Shown one piece after another: positions 44,770-53,640 of a stretch of 64,000 nucleotides of DNA. Source of the stretch: Agrobacterium tumefaciens (GTDB lineage Bacteria; Pseudomonadota; Alphaproteobacteria; Rhizobiales; Rhizobiaceae); assembly GCA_025559845.1 (NCBI GenBank), contig CP048470.1, positions 286,001 through 350,000 on the forward strand, given 5' to 3'. A model generated the notes under the pieces. That model worked only from the letters and a program-made list of their open reading frames with translations. It did not search any database and was not told the origin of the DNA. A program made the translations under genes and the position numbers. Positions within the stretch are counted from its first letter, which is position 1, and each line of letters opens with the position of its first letter.

Positions 44770-45603
44770 TCAAGCGGATGGAGCGGGATCGTCAAGCGGT
44801 ACGACCATGGGATCGCCGGTCACCGGATCGTCAATCACGACGGCCGCAAGCCCGAAGACTGTCTGCACGAGATCAGCCGTCATCACACTGCGCGGATCTC
44901 CCTCGGTGATGATACGTCCATCGCGCATTACGACGATATGATCAGCGTAGCGGCACGCCTGATTGAGGTCGTGCAGCACGGCAACAACGGTATTGCCCTG
45001 GCGCCGGTTGAGGTCTCTGAGCAGGTTAAGCAGCTCAATCTGGTGCGCGATATCGAGAAATGTGGTTGGCTCATCGAGAAGGAGAAGCGGCGTTTCCTGT
45101 GCCAGGACCATCGCAATCCAGACGCGTTGGCGCTGCCCGCCCGAAAGTTCGTCAACCGCCCGCGATGCGAGTTCTTCCACCCGGGCCGTTTTCATAGCCC
45201 AGGTGACGGCGTCTTCATCCGCCTGGCTCCAACGCTGCAGGAACGACTGGTGTGGATAGCGACCGCGAGCAACCAGATCGGCTACGGTAATGCCGTCGGG
45301 TGCGACCGAACTTTGCGGAAGAAGGCCAAGTGTGCGCGCAACTTCGCGCGCAGGAATGCGCTCGATCTGCTTGCCATCGAGAACGACATGGCCGTTATCA
45401 GGCCGGATGATACGTGCAAGCGCCCTCAAAAGCGTGGATTTTCCGCAGGCATTGGGACCGACAATCACGGTGAAAAGGCCGTCGGGAACCTTGAAGGTCA
45501 GATCACGGGAAATCGTCCGTTCGCCGTAGACCAGCGTCACGTCCCGCGCTTCGAGCCGGGATTGCTCGCCTTGCGGCACTGATTTTGAAACAGGCGCGAC
45601 CAT
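44770..45603 (-). CDS. fepC: Ferric siderophore ABC ATPase (FepC-like), inverted
   Basis: A 277-residue ATPase of the FepC/FhuC group: Walker A GPNACGKST near 49, signature LSGGQRQRVWIAM near 154, Walker B PLLLLDEPTTFLD near 172. The ATG has GGAGG upstream. It completes the importer formed by the three plus-strand genes, yet it is encoded on the opposite strand and ends seven bases from fepG. The usual order has all four genes on one strand, so this is a local rearrangement or a separately controlled unit. Confidence 0.92.
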   Translation of the reverse strand: MVAPVSKSVPQGEQSRLEARDVTLVYGERTISRDLTFKVPDGLFTVIVGPNACGKSTLLRALARIIRPDNGHVVLDGKQIERIPAREVARTLGLLPQSSVAPDGITVADLVARGRYPHQSFLQRWSQADEDAVTWAMKTARVEELASRAVDELSGGQRQRVWIAMVLAQETPLLLLDEPTTFLDIAHQIELLNLLRDLNRRQGNTVVAVLHDLNQACRYADHIVVMRDGRIITEGDPRSVMTADLVQTVFGLAAVVIDDPVTGDPMVVPLDDPAPSA

Positions 45604-45717
45604 GAAACCTCCAGCTTTGCGTCGGCTCCTTTTGGCCGAGTGGCCGAAGCATCGTCAAGTACAAATGCCGGTTTCAGAAAAATCTGCCGGACGCAGCGAA
45701 CCGGCGACAGATGTCAA

Positions 45718-45743
45718 AAGGGCGAGGCTCTAGCCTCGCCCTT
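45718..45743 (-). terminator. Strong intrinsic terminator of the amidohydrolase operon
   Basis: AAGGGCGAGGC at 45718-45728 is exactly complementary to 45733-45743 around the loop TCTA. On the minus strand the 11-bp stem begins five bases after the amidohydrolase stop and is followed by TTTT. Confidence 0.85.
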
Positions 45744-45747
45744 CAAT

Positions 45748-47139
45748 TCAACGGAGACGTTGGGGGAGAGCGTCCGCCGGTATCAGCGGTATGTAACTCT
45801 CGCCACCAAGCTGCTCCAGGTGTTCTTTCTTCGCGACAGCAATCAGCTCCGGGTCCGTCAATGCCCTCACCGCGGATGCAGCCAGCACCTTTCCGGCCTG
45901 CAGCATGCCCTTGTGGGCATAACCCGATGTACCCTGAGACACCATCTGCCAGGTGTGCGGCGGCGTTCCATAGGCCTCTGTTGCGACATAGACCTGTCCG
46001 GTCGGCACGAGCCAGCTCACATCACCGACATCGGTGGATCCATGCAAGAACGTCGGGACCTCTTCAAACGCATTCAGGTCTTCGGAGAGGATTTTGCCGC
46101 GCTTGGCGATCCTCGCCTGCACTTCACTTGAGAACGTCTTCTGAATACTCCCTGCGAAGTCCTTCTCGCTGTTGGAGAAATTGGCAACGCCGAACTTCTC
46201 GAACTCCTGGTGCATCATGCGAGCAAGGGTGACATTGGGAACGAGGTCGGCGGAAGCCGCATCGAAAGTAATTTCGAGTTCCGTCCCGGTCATCAGGGCC
46301 GCACCTCGGGCAACATCCTTCACCCGCTCGGTAATGTCACGAACCTGATCCATTCTGGGGGCTCGCACCTTGTAGAGCACCTGCGCCTGCGACTGCACGA
46401 CGTTGGGCGCTCTCCCACCGGTATCGGTGATCGCATAGTGGATGCGGCCATCCTGGATGATGTGCTCACGCAGGTAATTGCAGCCCACGTTGGTCAGTTC
46501 GACGGCATCGAGTGCCGAGCGTCCAAGGTGCGGTTCAAACCCTGCATGGGCGCTTGTCCCCTTGAAGGTGAAATAGAGCTGGTTGGTTGCCAGCATCCGG
46601 GCATTATAGGCGAGGTTCTCATCCCAGGGGTGCCACGTGAAGGCAACGTCGACATCTGAAAACAGACCTTCGCGGGCCATGTAGGCCTTGCCGCCACCAC
46701 CTTCTTCGGCCGGGCAGCCGTAAAAGCGGATCGTGCCGGCGAGACCCAGTTCATCCTTGCATGCCTTCAGTGCCAGAATGGCGGCAAGTGCGCCTGTCCC
46801 AAGGAGATTGTGGCCACAGCCATGGCCGTTACCACCAGCAACAATTGGATCGTGTTGGGTTACACCACTCTTCTGGCTCAACCCTGTCAGCGCATCGAAT
46901 TCACCAAGGATTGCAACGACGGGCTGGCCTTCTCCGTAGCTTGCGACGAAGGCGGTTTCGATGTTGCCGGCATTGCGGGTGACATCAAAGCCGGCCTTTT
47001 CCAGTTCATCGGCCAGAAGGGCTGCAGACTGCGTTTCTTCATAGCGGATTTCGGCAAACGACCAGATTGCGTCGGAGACCGATTTCAGACTGTCGGATTG
47101 GGACGCGACTGTCCGTTCGATGATATCGAGATAAGTCAT
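45748..47139 (-). CDS. M20 amidohydrolase (AbgB-like)
   Basis: A 463-residue metallo-amidohydrolase of peptidase family M20D. Metal-site motifs are GHGCGHNLLGTGA near 104-116 and CPAEEGGGGKAYM near 146; HAGFEPHLGRSALDA marks the dimerisation domain. The length and KVRAPRMDQV region resemble AbgB, one half of p-aminobenzoyl-glutamate hydrolase, but no AbgA partner is present, so other N-acyl amino acids or aryl amides are possible. ATG follows AGGAAT. It is transcribed with the MFS gene, nine bases apart, suggesting uptake and hydrolysis of one substrate. Confidence 0.88.
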   Translation of the reverse strand: MTYLDIIERTVASQSDSLKSVSDAIWSFAEIRYEETQSAALLADELEKAGFDVTRNAGNIETAFVASYGEGQPVVAILGEFDALTGLSQKSGVTQHDPIVAGGNGHGCGHNLLGTGALAAILALKACKDELGLAGTIRFYGCPAEEGGGGKAYMAREGLFSDVDVAFTWHPWDENLAYNARMLATNQLYFTFKGTSAHAGFEPHLGRSALDAVELTNVGCNYLREHIIQDGRIHYAITDTGGRAPNVVQSQAQVLYKVRAPRMDQVRDITERVKDVARGAALMTGTELEITFDAASADLVPNVTLARMMHQEFEKFGVANFSNSEKDFAGSIQKTFSSEVQARIAKRGKILSEDLNAFEEVPTFLHGSTDVGDVSWLVPTGQVYVATEAYGTPPHTWQMVSQGTSGYAHKGMLQAGKVLAASAVRALTDPELIAVAKKEHLEQLGGESYIPLIPADALPQRLR

Positions 47140-47148
47140 AATATTCCT

Positions 47149-48372
47149 TCAGGCGGTCTGTTCGACAGGCTTTTTGCCGTGGACGGCGGGAAAGGTTGTG
47201 GCGATGGCGCAGACAATGACAGCGCAGCCGACGATCACGGAAAACGCGATGCTGTAATTCTGGTTGGTTGCCGAAAGGACAGCACCGATCAGCATCGGAG
47301 ATGCGAAAGAACCGAGCTGTGCAAGCGAGTTGATCAGGCCGGTCGCGGTTCCAACCGTATTTTGCGGAAAATGCTTCATGATGCTGACGAAGACGCTGAT
47401 CGAGATCGCATTCAGGAAGACGTTTGAGACGGAGAGATAGGCGAAGGCGAGCGGAATGGATTCCTCATTGGCCATGAGGTAGATGAAAACAGCTGAGACA
47501 GCCGAGCCAATGCAGATGAGGTATTTTTCCTTCTGGTGGAAAAATCGGTCGAGCAACCAGCCGCAGGTCAGGAACGAAATGAAGCCAAGGGCCGGCGGGA
47601 TCATCGAATAGGCTCCCATCTGCACCATGCTCATGCCCTTCACCTTCACCCAGTAAGATGGCAGCCAGGACTGAAGACCCCAGAAGACGATATTGGTGAA
47701 GAAGTAGACCAGCGTGATTTTCCAGGTCAGCGAATTCTTGAGCAGTGCGCCGATGCGCTTCTTTTCTGAGACCTTTTCGACCTTTTCCTTGACGACAGGC
47801 TGATCGTTCGTCGGTTTCATGACGTAGAAGAGAGCGACCGAGAGCAGCAGTCCTACTGCGCCGAGGACATAGAACATCATTTGCCAGCTATGAGCGGCGA
47901 TCAGCGCGGTTATGACGATCGAGCCGACGGCAAATCCCACGGAGGCACCCGATTGCAGGACTGACTTGGCGCGGGCCATCTGCGATTTTTCGAAGTGCTC
48001 GGTAATGGCTACGGATCCACCGGCAGGAAAGACTGCCTCACCTGCACCAGTGACAGCACGTGCGGCTGCCAGCCCAACAGCATTGCTGACGGCGCCCGAG
48101 ACGGCGGTCCCCAACGACCAGACGGCAACTGCAGAGCTCAGGACGCGCCGGGCACCAAAACGGTCTACCAGATAACCACCGATAAGCTGTGTCATCGAAT
48201 AGGCGAGAAAGAAGGCGCTGATGATCATGCCCTGATGGTCGGGGCTGAGACCAAACTCTTCACTGATCGGGATGATTGCGATGTTGATTGCCGTCTTGTC
48301 GATAAAGCCGACGACCCAGCATATGAACAGCATTCCTATGATGACGTGGCGACGTTGTATGTTTGAAAACAT
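47149..48372 (-). CDS. MFS transporter, anion:cation symporter (ACS) type
   Basis: A 407-residue carrier with 12 helices. GFIDKTAINIAIIPISEEFGL at the first helix and YLVDRFGARRVL in the 2-3 loop are typical of the ACS family, which moves organic anions with H+ or Na+. A central cytoplasmic loop is charged (KEKVEKVSEKKRIG). ATG has AAGGGGAA eight bases upstream. It is the first gene of a two-gene operon with the M20 amidohydrolase and is divergent from a PucR-type regulator, so it probably imports the amidohydrolase substrate. Confidence 0.88.
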   Translation of the reverse strand: MFSNIQRRHVIIGMLFICWVVGFIDKTAINIAIIPISEEFGLSPDHQGMIISAFFLAYSMTQLIGGYLVDRFGARRVLSSAVAVWSLGTAVSGAVSNAVGLAAARAVTGAGEAVFPAGGSVAITEHFEKSQMARAKSVLQSGASVGFAVGSIVITALIAAHSWQMMFYVLGAVGLLLSVALFYVMKPTNDQPVVKEKVEKVSEKKRIGALLKNSLTWKITLVYFFTNIVFWGLQSWLPSYWVKVKGMSMVQMGAYSMIPPALGFISFLTCGWLLDRFFHQKEKYLICIGSAVSAVFIYLMANEESIPLAFAYLSVSNVFLNAISISVFVSIMKHFPQNTVGTATGLINSLAQLGSFASPMLIGAVLSATNQNYSIAFSVIVGCAVIVCAIATTFPAVHGKKPVEQTA

Positions 48373-48437
48373 GTCGGAAGTTCCCCTTGTTTAAACTTTC
48401 CTCTTTTGTCGCACCGCTTCCGAAGAATGATATGGTG

Positions 48438-48479
48438 ATTGCCACATCTTCAATTGAATTTTTATATGTATTGCCACAT
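48438..48479. promoter_or_regulatory. Direct repeat ATTGCCACAT in the divergent promoter region
   Basis: ATTGCCACAT occurs at 48438-48447 and again at 48470-48479, 32 bases apart start to start, close to three helical turns. The region lies between the MFS start (48372) and the regulator start (48490). It is a good candidate for the binding site of the PucR-type regulator, acting on the divergent transporter-amidohydrolase operon and perhaps on itself. Confidence 0.55.
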
Positions 48480-48489
48480 AGTTTCTAAC

Positions 48490-50412
48490 ATGAAGATTGA
48501 TTTCGTTTCGAATTCTGCGTTTCGCGAGTTGGCCCAGTCTGGCATTGTCAGTTGGGAGGACCGGCAGATCGCACCAGCTGGATCGACAGGCGAGATTGGT
48601 CACACGATCGTCAGCGATGATGACAGCCTGCAGCTTATCGTCGATCATTCGCATTTCACGGCCCACCAGAGCGAATTCCGCATTCGGGGCGATGATCGGC
48701 AAAGTGTGGCTGATCTGGTGTTGCGATCGGTCGAGGCCTCGATCATCGCACTACAGTCCCGCACCATCGAGAAGCTAGGCTCGGTCAATGCGGCAGTCAT
48801 CAACTCTCTCGATGACAACGAGATCGTCCATAACGTTTTGCGCGAAGTCATGAACGTCCTACCGCATTCGGACGCCGGCGTGTTCAGACTTTTTGACGAA
48901 AAGACTGGCCTTCTCATTCCCGTCTCCTATGACGGACTGCCGGAGGATTACGCGCATTATCGGCTTCAACCGAACGAATCCGTATCAGGCGAGGTGTTTT
49001 CGACCGGTCAGCCTGCCATCCATAACGGACGGCAGAACATCATTGATGCTCACAGGGTCATGCGGCCCGAAAGCCAATCCTTCATGGAGCGGTCCAATAT
49101 TGCCAATGCCCTGCTCTGTGTGCCCGTGATGGCAGAGGGACGGCGTCTTGGAACATTGACCACGCTGTCCTTTTCGCCTGACGGGGCCTTCTCGTTGTTC
49201 GATCAGACCATTCTCGAACTTCTGGCGAGCCAGGTGGCCGTCGCATATCAGCGTTCATTGACCTATCAGAACACCCTTGCCGCATCCCGCCGGCTCGAAC
49301 AGATGCGCAGCGATCTTGCCGACAAGAATAGCGAGCTCGATCGCGCAGTTGATCTGCATGAGAGCCTGTTGCGCATCTTCTCGACCGGCAGCAGCCAGAG
49401 CGAGCAGCTTGAGGCCGTATCCAGACTTTACCACGCCGAATTCATATTCGAGAACGTGCTCGGCCAGGATCATCGTTCATCTGGCTGGAATGAAGACGGT
49501 GATGTCGTGCGACAAGCCGTAGAGGTTGCAGAGGTCAGCGTCGGGCACTTTCGTTATGATGGCTCCGTCGACACCGCCTTCCGGCGCGCACTCTTTGGAA
49601 CTCTTGCCGCCTTCGTCGCCCTCGACTTTGTTCGCGACATGTCCCGGATCGATGCCATGAATGTCCGGAAAAAAGGCTATTTCGACACGCTTTCCTCAGC
49701 GGGAGACACCAGAGACCGCCGCGCCAATTATGGCTTCCGACCGAACAGGTTCAACCAGATCTTCGTCGCATTGACGCCTGGGGGTGAAGCAACTGCAAAT
49801 GCCAGCCTTACCCGCCAGAAGACAATTCTTGATCTGCAGAAGGTGATGACACTCTCCAACGCCCTGATCTTCCACGAAGACGATGAGATCGTTGTCCTTG
49901 TTTCCGCTCCGACCTCTGCAGCACTCGAGCGCAATCGTCAGGTTATGGCAGAGGCCATATCGCGACTGGATATTCACGTCGGAGCAAGCAACCCCTACGA
50001 AGAGGTGGCAAACCATCACCAGGCGCGAGCCAAGGCAAAACAGGCTGCAGATGCGCTCCAGCGCCGTGGGAAGGCCGGCCTGCTTCAACATGCGCAGATG
50101 GGGCTCGACATGCTTTTAGGCGGACAGGATCGCGATGAGGTGCTTGATTTCGCGACGCAGGTCCTTCAACCGCTGCTTCAGGACCCGAAACATCTCGTTC
50201 TCTTCGAGACGTTCACGCAGTATATGCTCGCAGGAAAATCACCTGCAAAAACGGCTGACGCACTGAGTATCCACCCGAATACCCTCTATCAGCGTCTCGC
50301 AAAGGTGGAAAAGCTGACCGGCCGCGATCTTGACGATGCGGCCGATTACACGTTGCTCTGCGTCGCAAGCCAACTCTACCGCACCTATACGACTGGCAAG
50401 CCGGACGGCTAG
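48490..50412 (+). CDS. GAF - PucR-type transcriptional regulator
   Basis: A 640-residue regulator. Residues about 100-255 form a GAF sensor domain (LREVMNVLPHSDAGVFRLFD, NALLCVPVMAEGRRLGTL). A coiled-coil linker follows (RRLEQMRSDLADKNSELDRA near 270). The C-terminus is the PucR/CdaR helix-turn-helix (AKTADALSIHPNTLYQRLAK near 600). PucR proteins commonly control purine, amino-acid or aromatic degradation. I chose ATG at 48490 so that the protein starts after the repeat pair; ATGs at 48466 and 48439 would run through it, and none has a clear ribosome site. Confidence 0.85.
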   Translation: MKIDFVSNSAFRELAQSGIVSWEDRQIAPAGSTGEIGHTIVSDDDSLQLIVDHSHFTAHQSEFRIRGDDRQSVADLVLRSVEASIIALQSRTIEKLGSVNAAVINSLDDNEIVHNVLREVMNVLPHSDAGVFRLFDEKTGLLIPVSYDGLPEDYAHYRLQPNESVSGEVFSTGQPAIHNGRQNIIDAHRVMRPESQSFMERSNIANALLCVPVMAEGRRLGTLTTLSFSPDGAFSLFDQTILELLASQVAVAYQRSLTYQNTLAASRRLEQMRSDLADKNSELDRAVDLHESLLRIFSTGSSQSEQLEAVSRLYHAEFIFENVLGQDHRSSGWNEDGDVVRQAVEVAEVSVGHFRYDGSVDTAFRRALFGTLAAFVALDFVRDMSRIDAMNVRKKGYFDTLSSAGDTRDRRANYGFRPNRFNQIFVALTPGGEATANASLTRQKTILDLQKVMTLSNALIFHEDDEIVVLVSAPTSAALERNRQVMAEAISRLDIHVGASNPYEEVANHHQARAKAKQAADALQRRGKAGLLQHAQMGLDMLLGGQDRDEVLDFATQVLQPLLQDPKHLVLFETFTQYMLAGKSPAKTADALSIHPNTLYQRLAKVEKLTGRDLDDAADYTLLCVASQLYRTYTTGKPDG

Positions 50413-50421
50413 AACGGGCGC

Positions 50422-51132
50422 TCACGCGTGGTGCGCGACAAGCGTCTGTTTCACGCTCGCAATACCGCGGCGCAGGAATGGGTCTGTGTGAATGTAAAAA
50501 TACTGCACCCCCTTCTCGAGCCAATAGGGCAGTTCGTCAGCCGTTACCAATGTGCCGGCAATCTTGCCTGCTGCACGTATTTTCTCCACGGCAACGGCAA
50601 CCTTCTCCATCACTACGTCCGGGCGCGGTTCGCCGAACGGCGGCGCAGGCGGATAGCCCATGTCCTGCGAGAGGTCGCCAGGCCCGATGAAAAACACATC
50701 GATGCCTTCGACCTTCAGCATATCTTCCAGCCGGTCGATGGCATCAGCCGTCTCGATCATTGCAACAACAAGGCGTTTTTCGTAATCGGCCGGCAGCGCG
50801 TAACGCACGGCATCGACAACCGCACGTGCCTGATCGGCATTGTCGATCATCGGCACCATGATGCCGTCAGCACCGGCGTTCAGATAACGGATAATCACCG
50901 GCCGTTCGTGAGAATGGGGGCGCACGATTGCAGCGCCGCCGACGGAGCGAACGATCTGGCCGGTTTCCCGGACATCTTCAAAACTCCAGGTGCCATGTTC
51001 GCAATCGACGAAGACGCAGTCACCGCCAAGTTCGATCAGGCGCCCGGCGAGACCTGATGAAACATGATGCGTGTTGTACATGGTGACAGCCTCGCCGGCC
51101 AAAAGCCGAGCGCGCAGCTTCGTTCCGTTCAT
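50422..51132 (-). CDS. HpcH/HpaI-family class II aldolase
   Basis: A 236-residue metal-dependent aldolase. DCEHGTWSFED near 42, MIETADAIDRLEDM near 122 (metal-binding Glu) and FIGPGDLSQDMGYP near 147 are family motifs. It splits or forms a C-C bond in a 2-keto-acid, giving pyruvate and an aldehyde in its best-known members. ATG at 51132 has AGGAGG five bases upstream. It overlaps the SDR stop as TGATG and is the last gene of the hyuA-hyuB-SDR-aldolase set, so it may finish breakdown of the hydrolysed product. It converges on the PucR gene. Confidence 0.88.
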   Translation of the reverse strand: MNGTKLRARLLAGEAVTMYNTHHVSSGLAGRLIELGGDCVFVDCEHGTWSFEDVRETGQIVRSVGGAAIVRPHSHERPVIIRYLNAGADGIMVPMIDNADQARAVVDAVRYALPADYEKRLVVAMIETADAIDRLEDMLKVEGIDVFFIGPGDLSQDMGYPPAPPFGEPRPDVVMEKVAVAVEKIRAAGKIAGTLVTADELPYWLEKGVQYFYIHTDPFLRRGIASVKQTLVAHHA

Positions 51133-51944
51133 CACTTCCTCCTATGTTCCGGCAGATCCGGAGTATCAGCAGGCGCTCCCACCCAGCGTGCAATCTCGAT
51201 GTCAGCGGACGTATCGCGCATGTAAGTCGGGCAGATATGGAGCTCCGGGATGACGGCGCTCTTGTTGAGGCTTGCGCAGAGCGCGATGGCACGTGCGACG
51301 TCAATCGGATCCATCATCACCGCACGCTCCTCCTCAAGTGGCGGGCGGGCACGGTTATCCATGATGGGCGTGTTGGTTTCGCCAGGCAAAATGGTGGTCG
51401 CGCGAATGCCCTGATTGCGATAGGTGTTGTGCAGGAACGTCATGAAGTTCTTCACGCCTGCCTTGGCCGCCCCGTAAGCGGCTCCCCCTAAGAGATTGGG
51501 ATTAACCGCGGCGAGTGACGACACGGTGATAACGGTGCCATCACCTCTGGCGATCATGTCTGGAAGAACCGCCTGGGTCAGGTTGAACACGGCTGTCAGG
51601 TTGACATTGAGGGTAGAGTTCCACTCTTCCTCGCTGAGAAAACGTGCATTCAGCACCTTGCTGGCGCTCCCGGCATTGTTGACGAGGATGTCAACAGGAC
51701 CAATACCGTCCTTGATCCACTTCACCGTTTCGATGATGTCATCGCGCTCTTCGATATTCAAAGCGCGGGCAAATGCCCGCCCTTTTGCCTTTTCGATCAG
51801 GCTTGCAACATCACGAAGCGGCTCCAGGCGACGACCCGTCAGGACGACGGTCGCGCCGTCTCTGGCCAGAAGCAGTGCGGTCTCGCGGCCAATGCCCGAC
51901 CCCGCGCCCGTGACCAATGCGATCTTTCCTTCAAGAAGTCCCAT
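51132..51944 (-). CDS. Short-chain dehydrogenase/reductase
   Basis: A 270-residue classical SDR. It has the cofactor motif TGAGSGIG near 12, NNAG near 88, the catalytic Ser in ITVSSLAAVNP near 139 and YGAAK near 155. Asp/Arg choice after beta 2 (VVLTGRRLEPL) suggests NADP(H). It lies nine bases after hyuB and overlaps the aldolase gene, so it probably oxidises or reduces an intermediate of the same pathway. The substrate is unknown. Confidence 0.88.
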   Translation of the reverse strand: MGLLEGKIALVTGAGSGIGRETALLLARDGATVVLTGRRLEPLRDVASLIEKAKGRAFARALNIEERDDIIETVKWIKDGIGPVDILVNNAGSASKVLNARFLSEEEWNSTLNVNLTAVFNLTQAVLPDMIARGDGTVITVSSLAAVNPNLLGGAAYGAAKAGVKNFMTFLHNTYRNQGIRATTILPGETNTPIMDNRARPPLEEERAVMMDPIDVARAIALCASLNKSAVIPELHICPTYMRDTSADIEIARWVGAPADTPDLPEHRRK

Positions 51945-51953
51945 GTCTCTCCC

Positions 51954-53630
51954 CTACTCCGCTGCAACTGCCGTTGATCCGGTATAGCCATAGATATCCT
52001 TGGCTGCCTTCGCCGTAACCAGATTTTCCGACAGATCGTGCGTTATGAGCTCTTGAGCGCGCTCGGACGCACGGCCCCAGCCGCCGCCGCCGGGCGTTTC
52101 GACTTCCAGCGTTTCACCGGTTTTCAGGACAACCTTGCCCTTGGGGAAATGCGGTTTGCCTTCCTTGAGGACCTTGCCGGCCGATCCGCTCTGACCTTCG
52201 ACGACACCGAAGCAGGCATGGCGAACACGTTCGGAGGCAAGGTAGATATTCATCGGGTTCTTGCCGAGATTGCGCAGGATGACCCGCTGGCCGAGGCCAC
52301 CGCGATATTTGCCCGCACCGCCGGAATCGGCGATCAGTTCCTTGCATTCGGTGAGCGCCGGAACAGCAACTTCGAACATTTCGATCGCAGTAACCTTGCA
52401 GTTTGACGGGAAGCTCAACGTGTCGAGCCCGTCGAATTCCGCGCGTGCGCCCTGCCCGCCGTGGAAATTCTGCACCGAACCATATTGAGAACCGTCGTTC
52501 CTCTGGCCGACGCAGTTTGCGGCCCAGATCGGAGCTCCACCGCTGTCCCCCATCACCTTGTCGGGCACAACACCTTCAAGAGCCTTGAAGATCAATGAGG
52601 GAATGACGTGACCGATCAGGTTGCGCGAATTGCCTGCCGTCCATTGCTGCGGATTGAGGATCGATCCGAGTGGCGCTTCATCGGTGATCGGAATGATGCA
52701 GCCTTCATTGTTGGGGGTCTCAGGATCAAGAAGGCACTTCAGCGCATAGACAGAATGCGCATAGCGATAGTTGGTGCGGCAATTGATCGAATGCAGGACC
52801 TGATCCGATGTCCCGGTATAATCCACATGGACCGAGTCATCCTTGACGATGACAGATGCCCTCAGGGTCACGTCGACATCGTAGCCATCAAGCAGAACCT
52901 CGGCGCTATAGGTGCCATTTGGCCACTCACGGATCGCGTTACGGGTCTGCGCTTCCGAGCGAGAATGGATTGCCTCAGCCAGTCCTTCAACATCGTCCAA
53001 GCCGTATTCATCGAGGAATTTGACGAGCTCTCGCCCCATGACATTGTTGGCAGCAATCATCGATTCCAGATCGCCGCGAACTTCGGTTGGAAGGCGGACC
53101 GATGCTTCGATGATGTCGAAAACGTCCTCGTTCGGCACGCCCGCGTTCAACAATTTGACGATTGGGAAGCGGATACCTTCTGCGAAAATGTCGCTTGCTT
53201 CCGAATGCAGCGGCGCACCACCAATATCAGGCAGGTGGGCGATGGAGCCGGCATAGGCGACAACCTTGCCGTTCTTGAAGATCGGGGTGATCATTGTGAC
53301 GTCTGGCAGGTGACCCGTGCCGATTTCCGGGTCGTTGGTCGCCAGGACATCGCCCTCCACCAGCTTTTCCGCCGGGAATTTCGGCAGAAAATACTTCTGG
53401 GCCGCAGCCGGAAGGGAGGTGATGAATACCGGTATGGACCAGGTGCACTGCGCGAGCGCTTGGCCCTTGGCATCCAGAAGCACCGTTACATAGTCGTGGT
53501 TTTCCCGAACAATCGGCGAAAAGGCGGTTTTTCCGAGAACGTTATCTGCCTGATCAGCGATGAAAATCAGGCGATTCCACATGACCTGCAGATTGATCGG
53601 GTCGTTGAAATCGGTAGCGGGTTTCGACAT
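51954..53630 (-). CDS. hyuB: Hydantoinase B/oxoprolinase family subunit
   Basis: A 558-residue HyuB-type protein. Family stretches are SPIVRENHDYVTVLLD near 39, NDPEIGTGHLPDVTMITPI near 97 and GGGGWGRASER near the C-terminus (about 519). With HyuA it forms an ATP-using complex that opens a lactam or hydantoin ring, or carboxylates ketones in the acetone-carboxylase branch. I took ATG at 53630, where MSKPATDFNDPI is a normal start and AGGG lies upstream; an earlier in-frame codon falls inside hyuA. The gap to hyuA is ten bases. Confidence 0.88.
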   Translation of the reverse strand: MSKPATDFNDPINLQVMWNRLIFIADQADNVLGKTAFSPIVRENHDYVTVLLDAKGQALAQCTWSIPVFITSLPAAAQKYFLPKFPAEKLVEGDVLATNDPEIGTGHLPDVTMITPIFKNGKVVAYAGSIAHLPDIGGAPLHSEASDIFAEGIRFPIVKLLNAGVPNEDVFDIIEASVRLPTEVRGDLESMIAANNVMGRELVKFLDEYGLDDVEGLAEAIHSRSEAQTRNAIREWPNGTYSAEVLLDGYDVDVTLRASVIVKDDSVHVDYTGTSDQVLHSINCRTNYRYAHSVYALKCLLDPETPNNEGCIIPITDEAPLGSILNPQQWTAGNSRNLIGHVIPSLIFKALEGVVPDKVMGDSGGAPIWAANCVGQRNDGSQYGSVQNFHGGQGARAEFDGLDTLSFPSNCKVTAIEMFEVAVPALTECKELIADSGGAGKYRGGLGQRVILRNLGKNPMNIYLASERVRHACFGVVEGQSGSAGKVLKEGKPHFPKGKVVLKTGETLEVETPGGGGWGRASERAQELITHDLSENLVTAKAAKDIYGYTGSTAVAAE

Positions 53631-53640
53631 CGTAGAGCCC

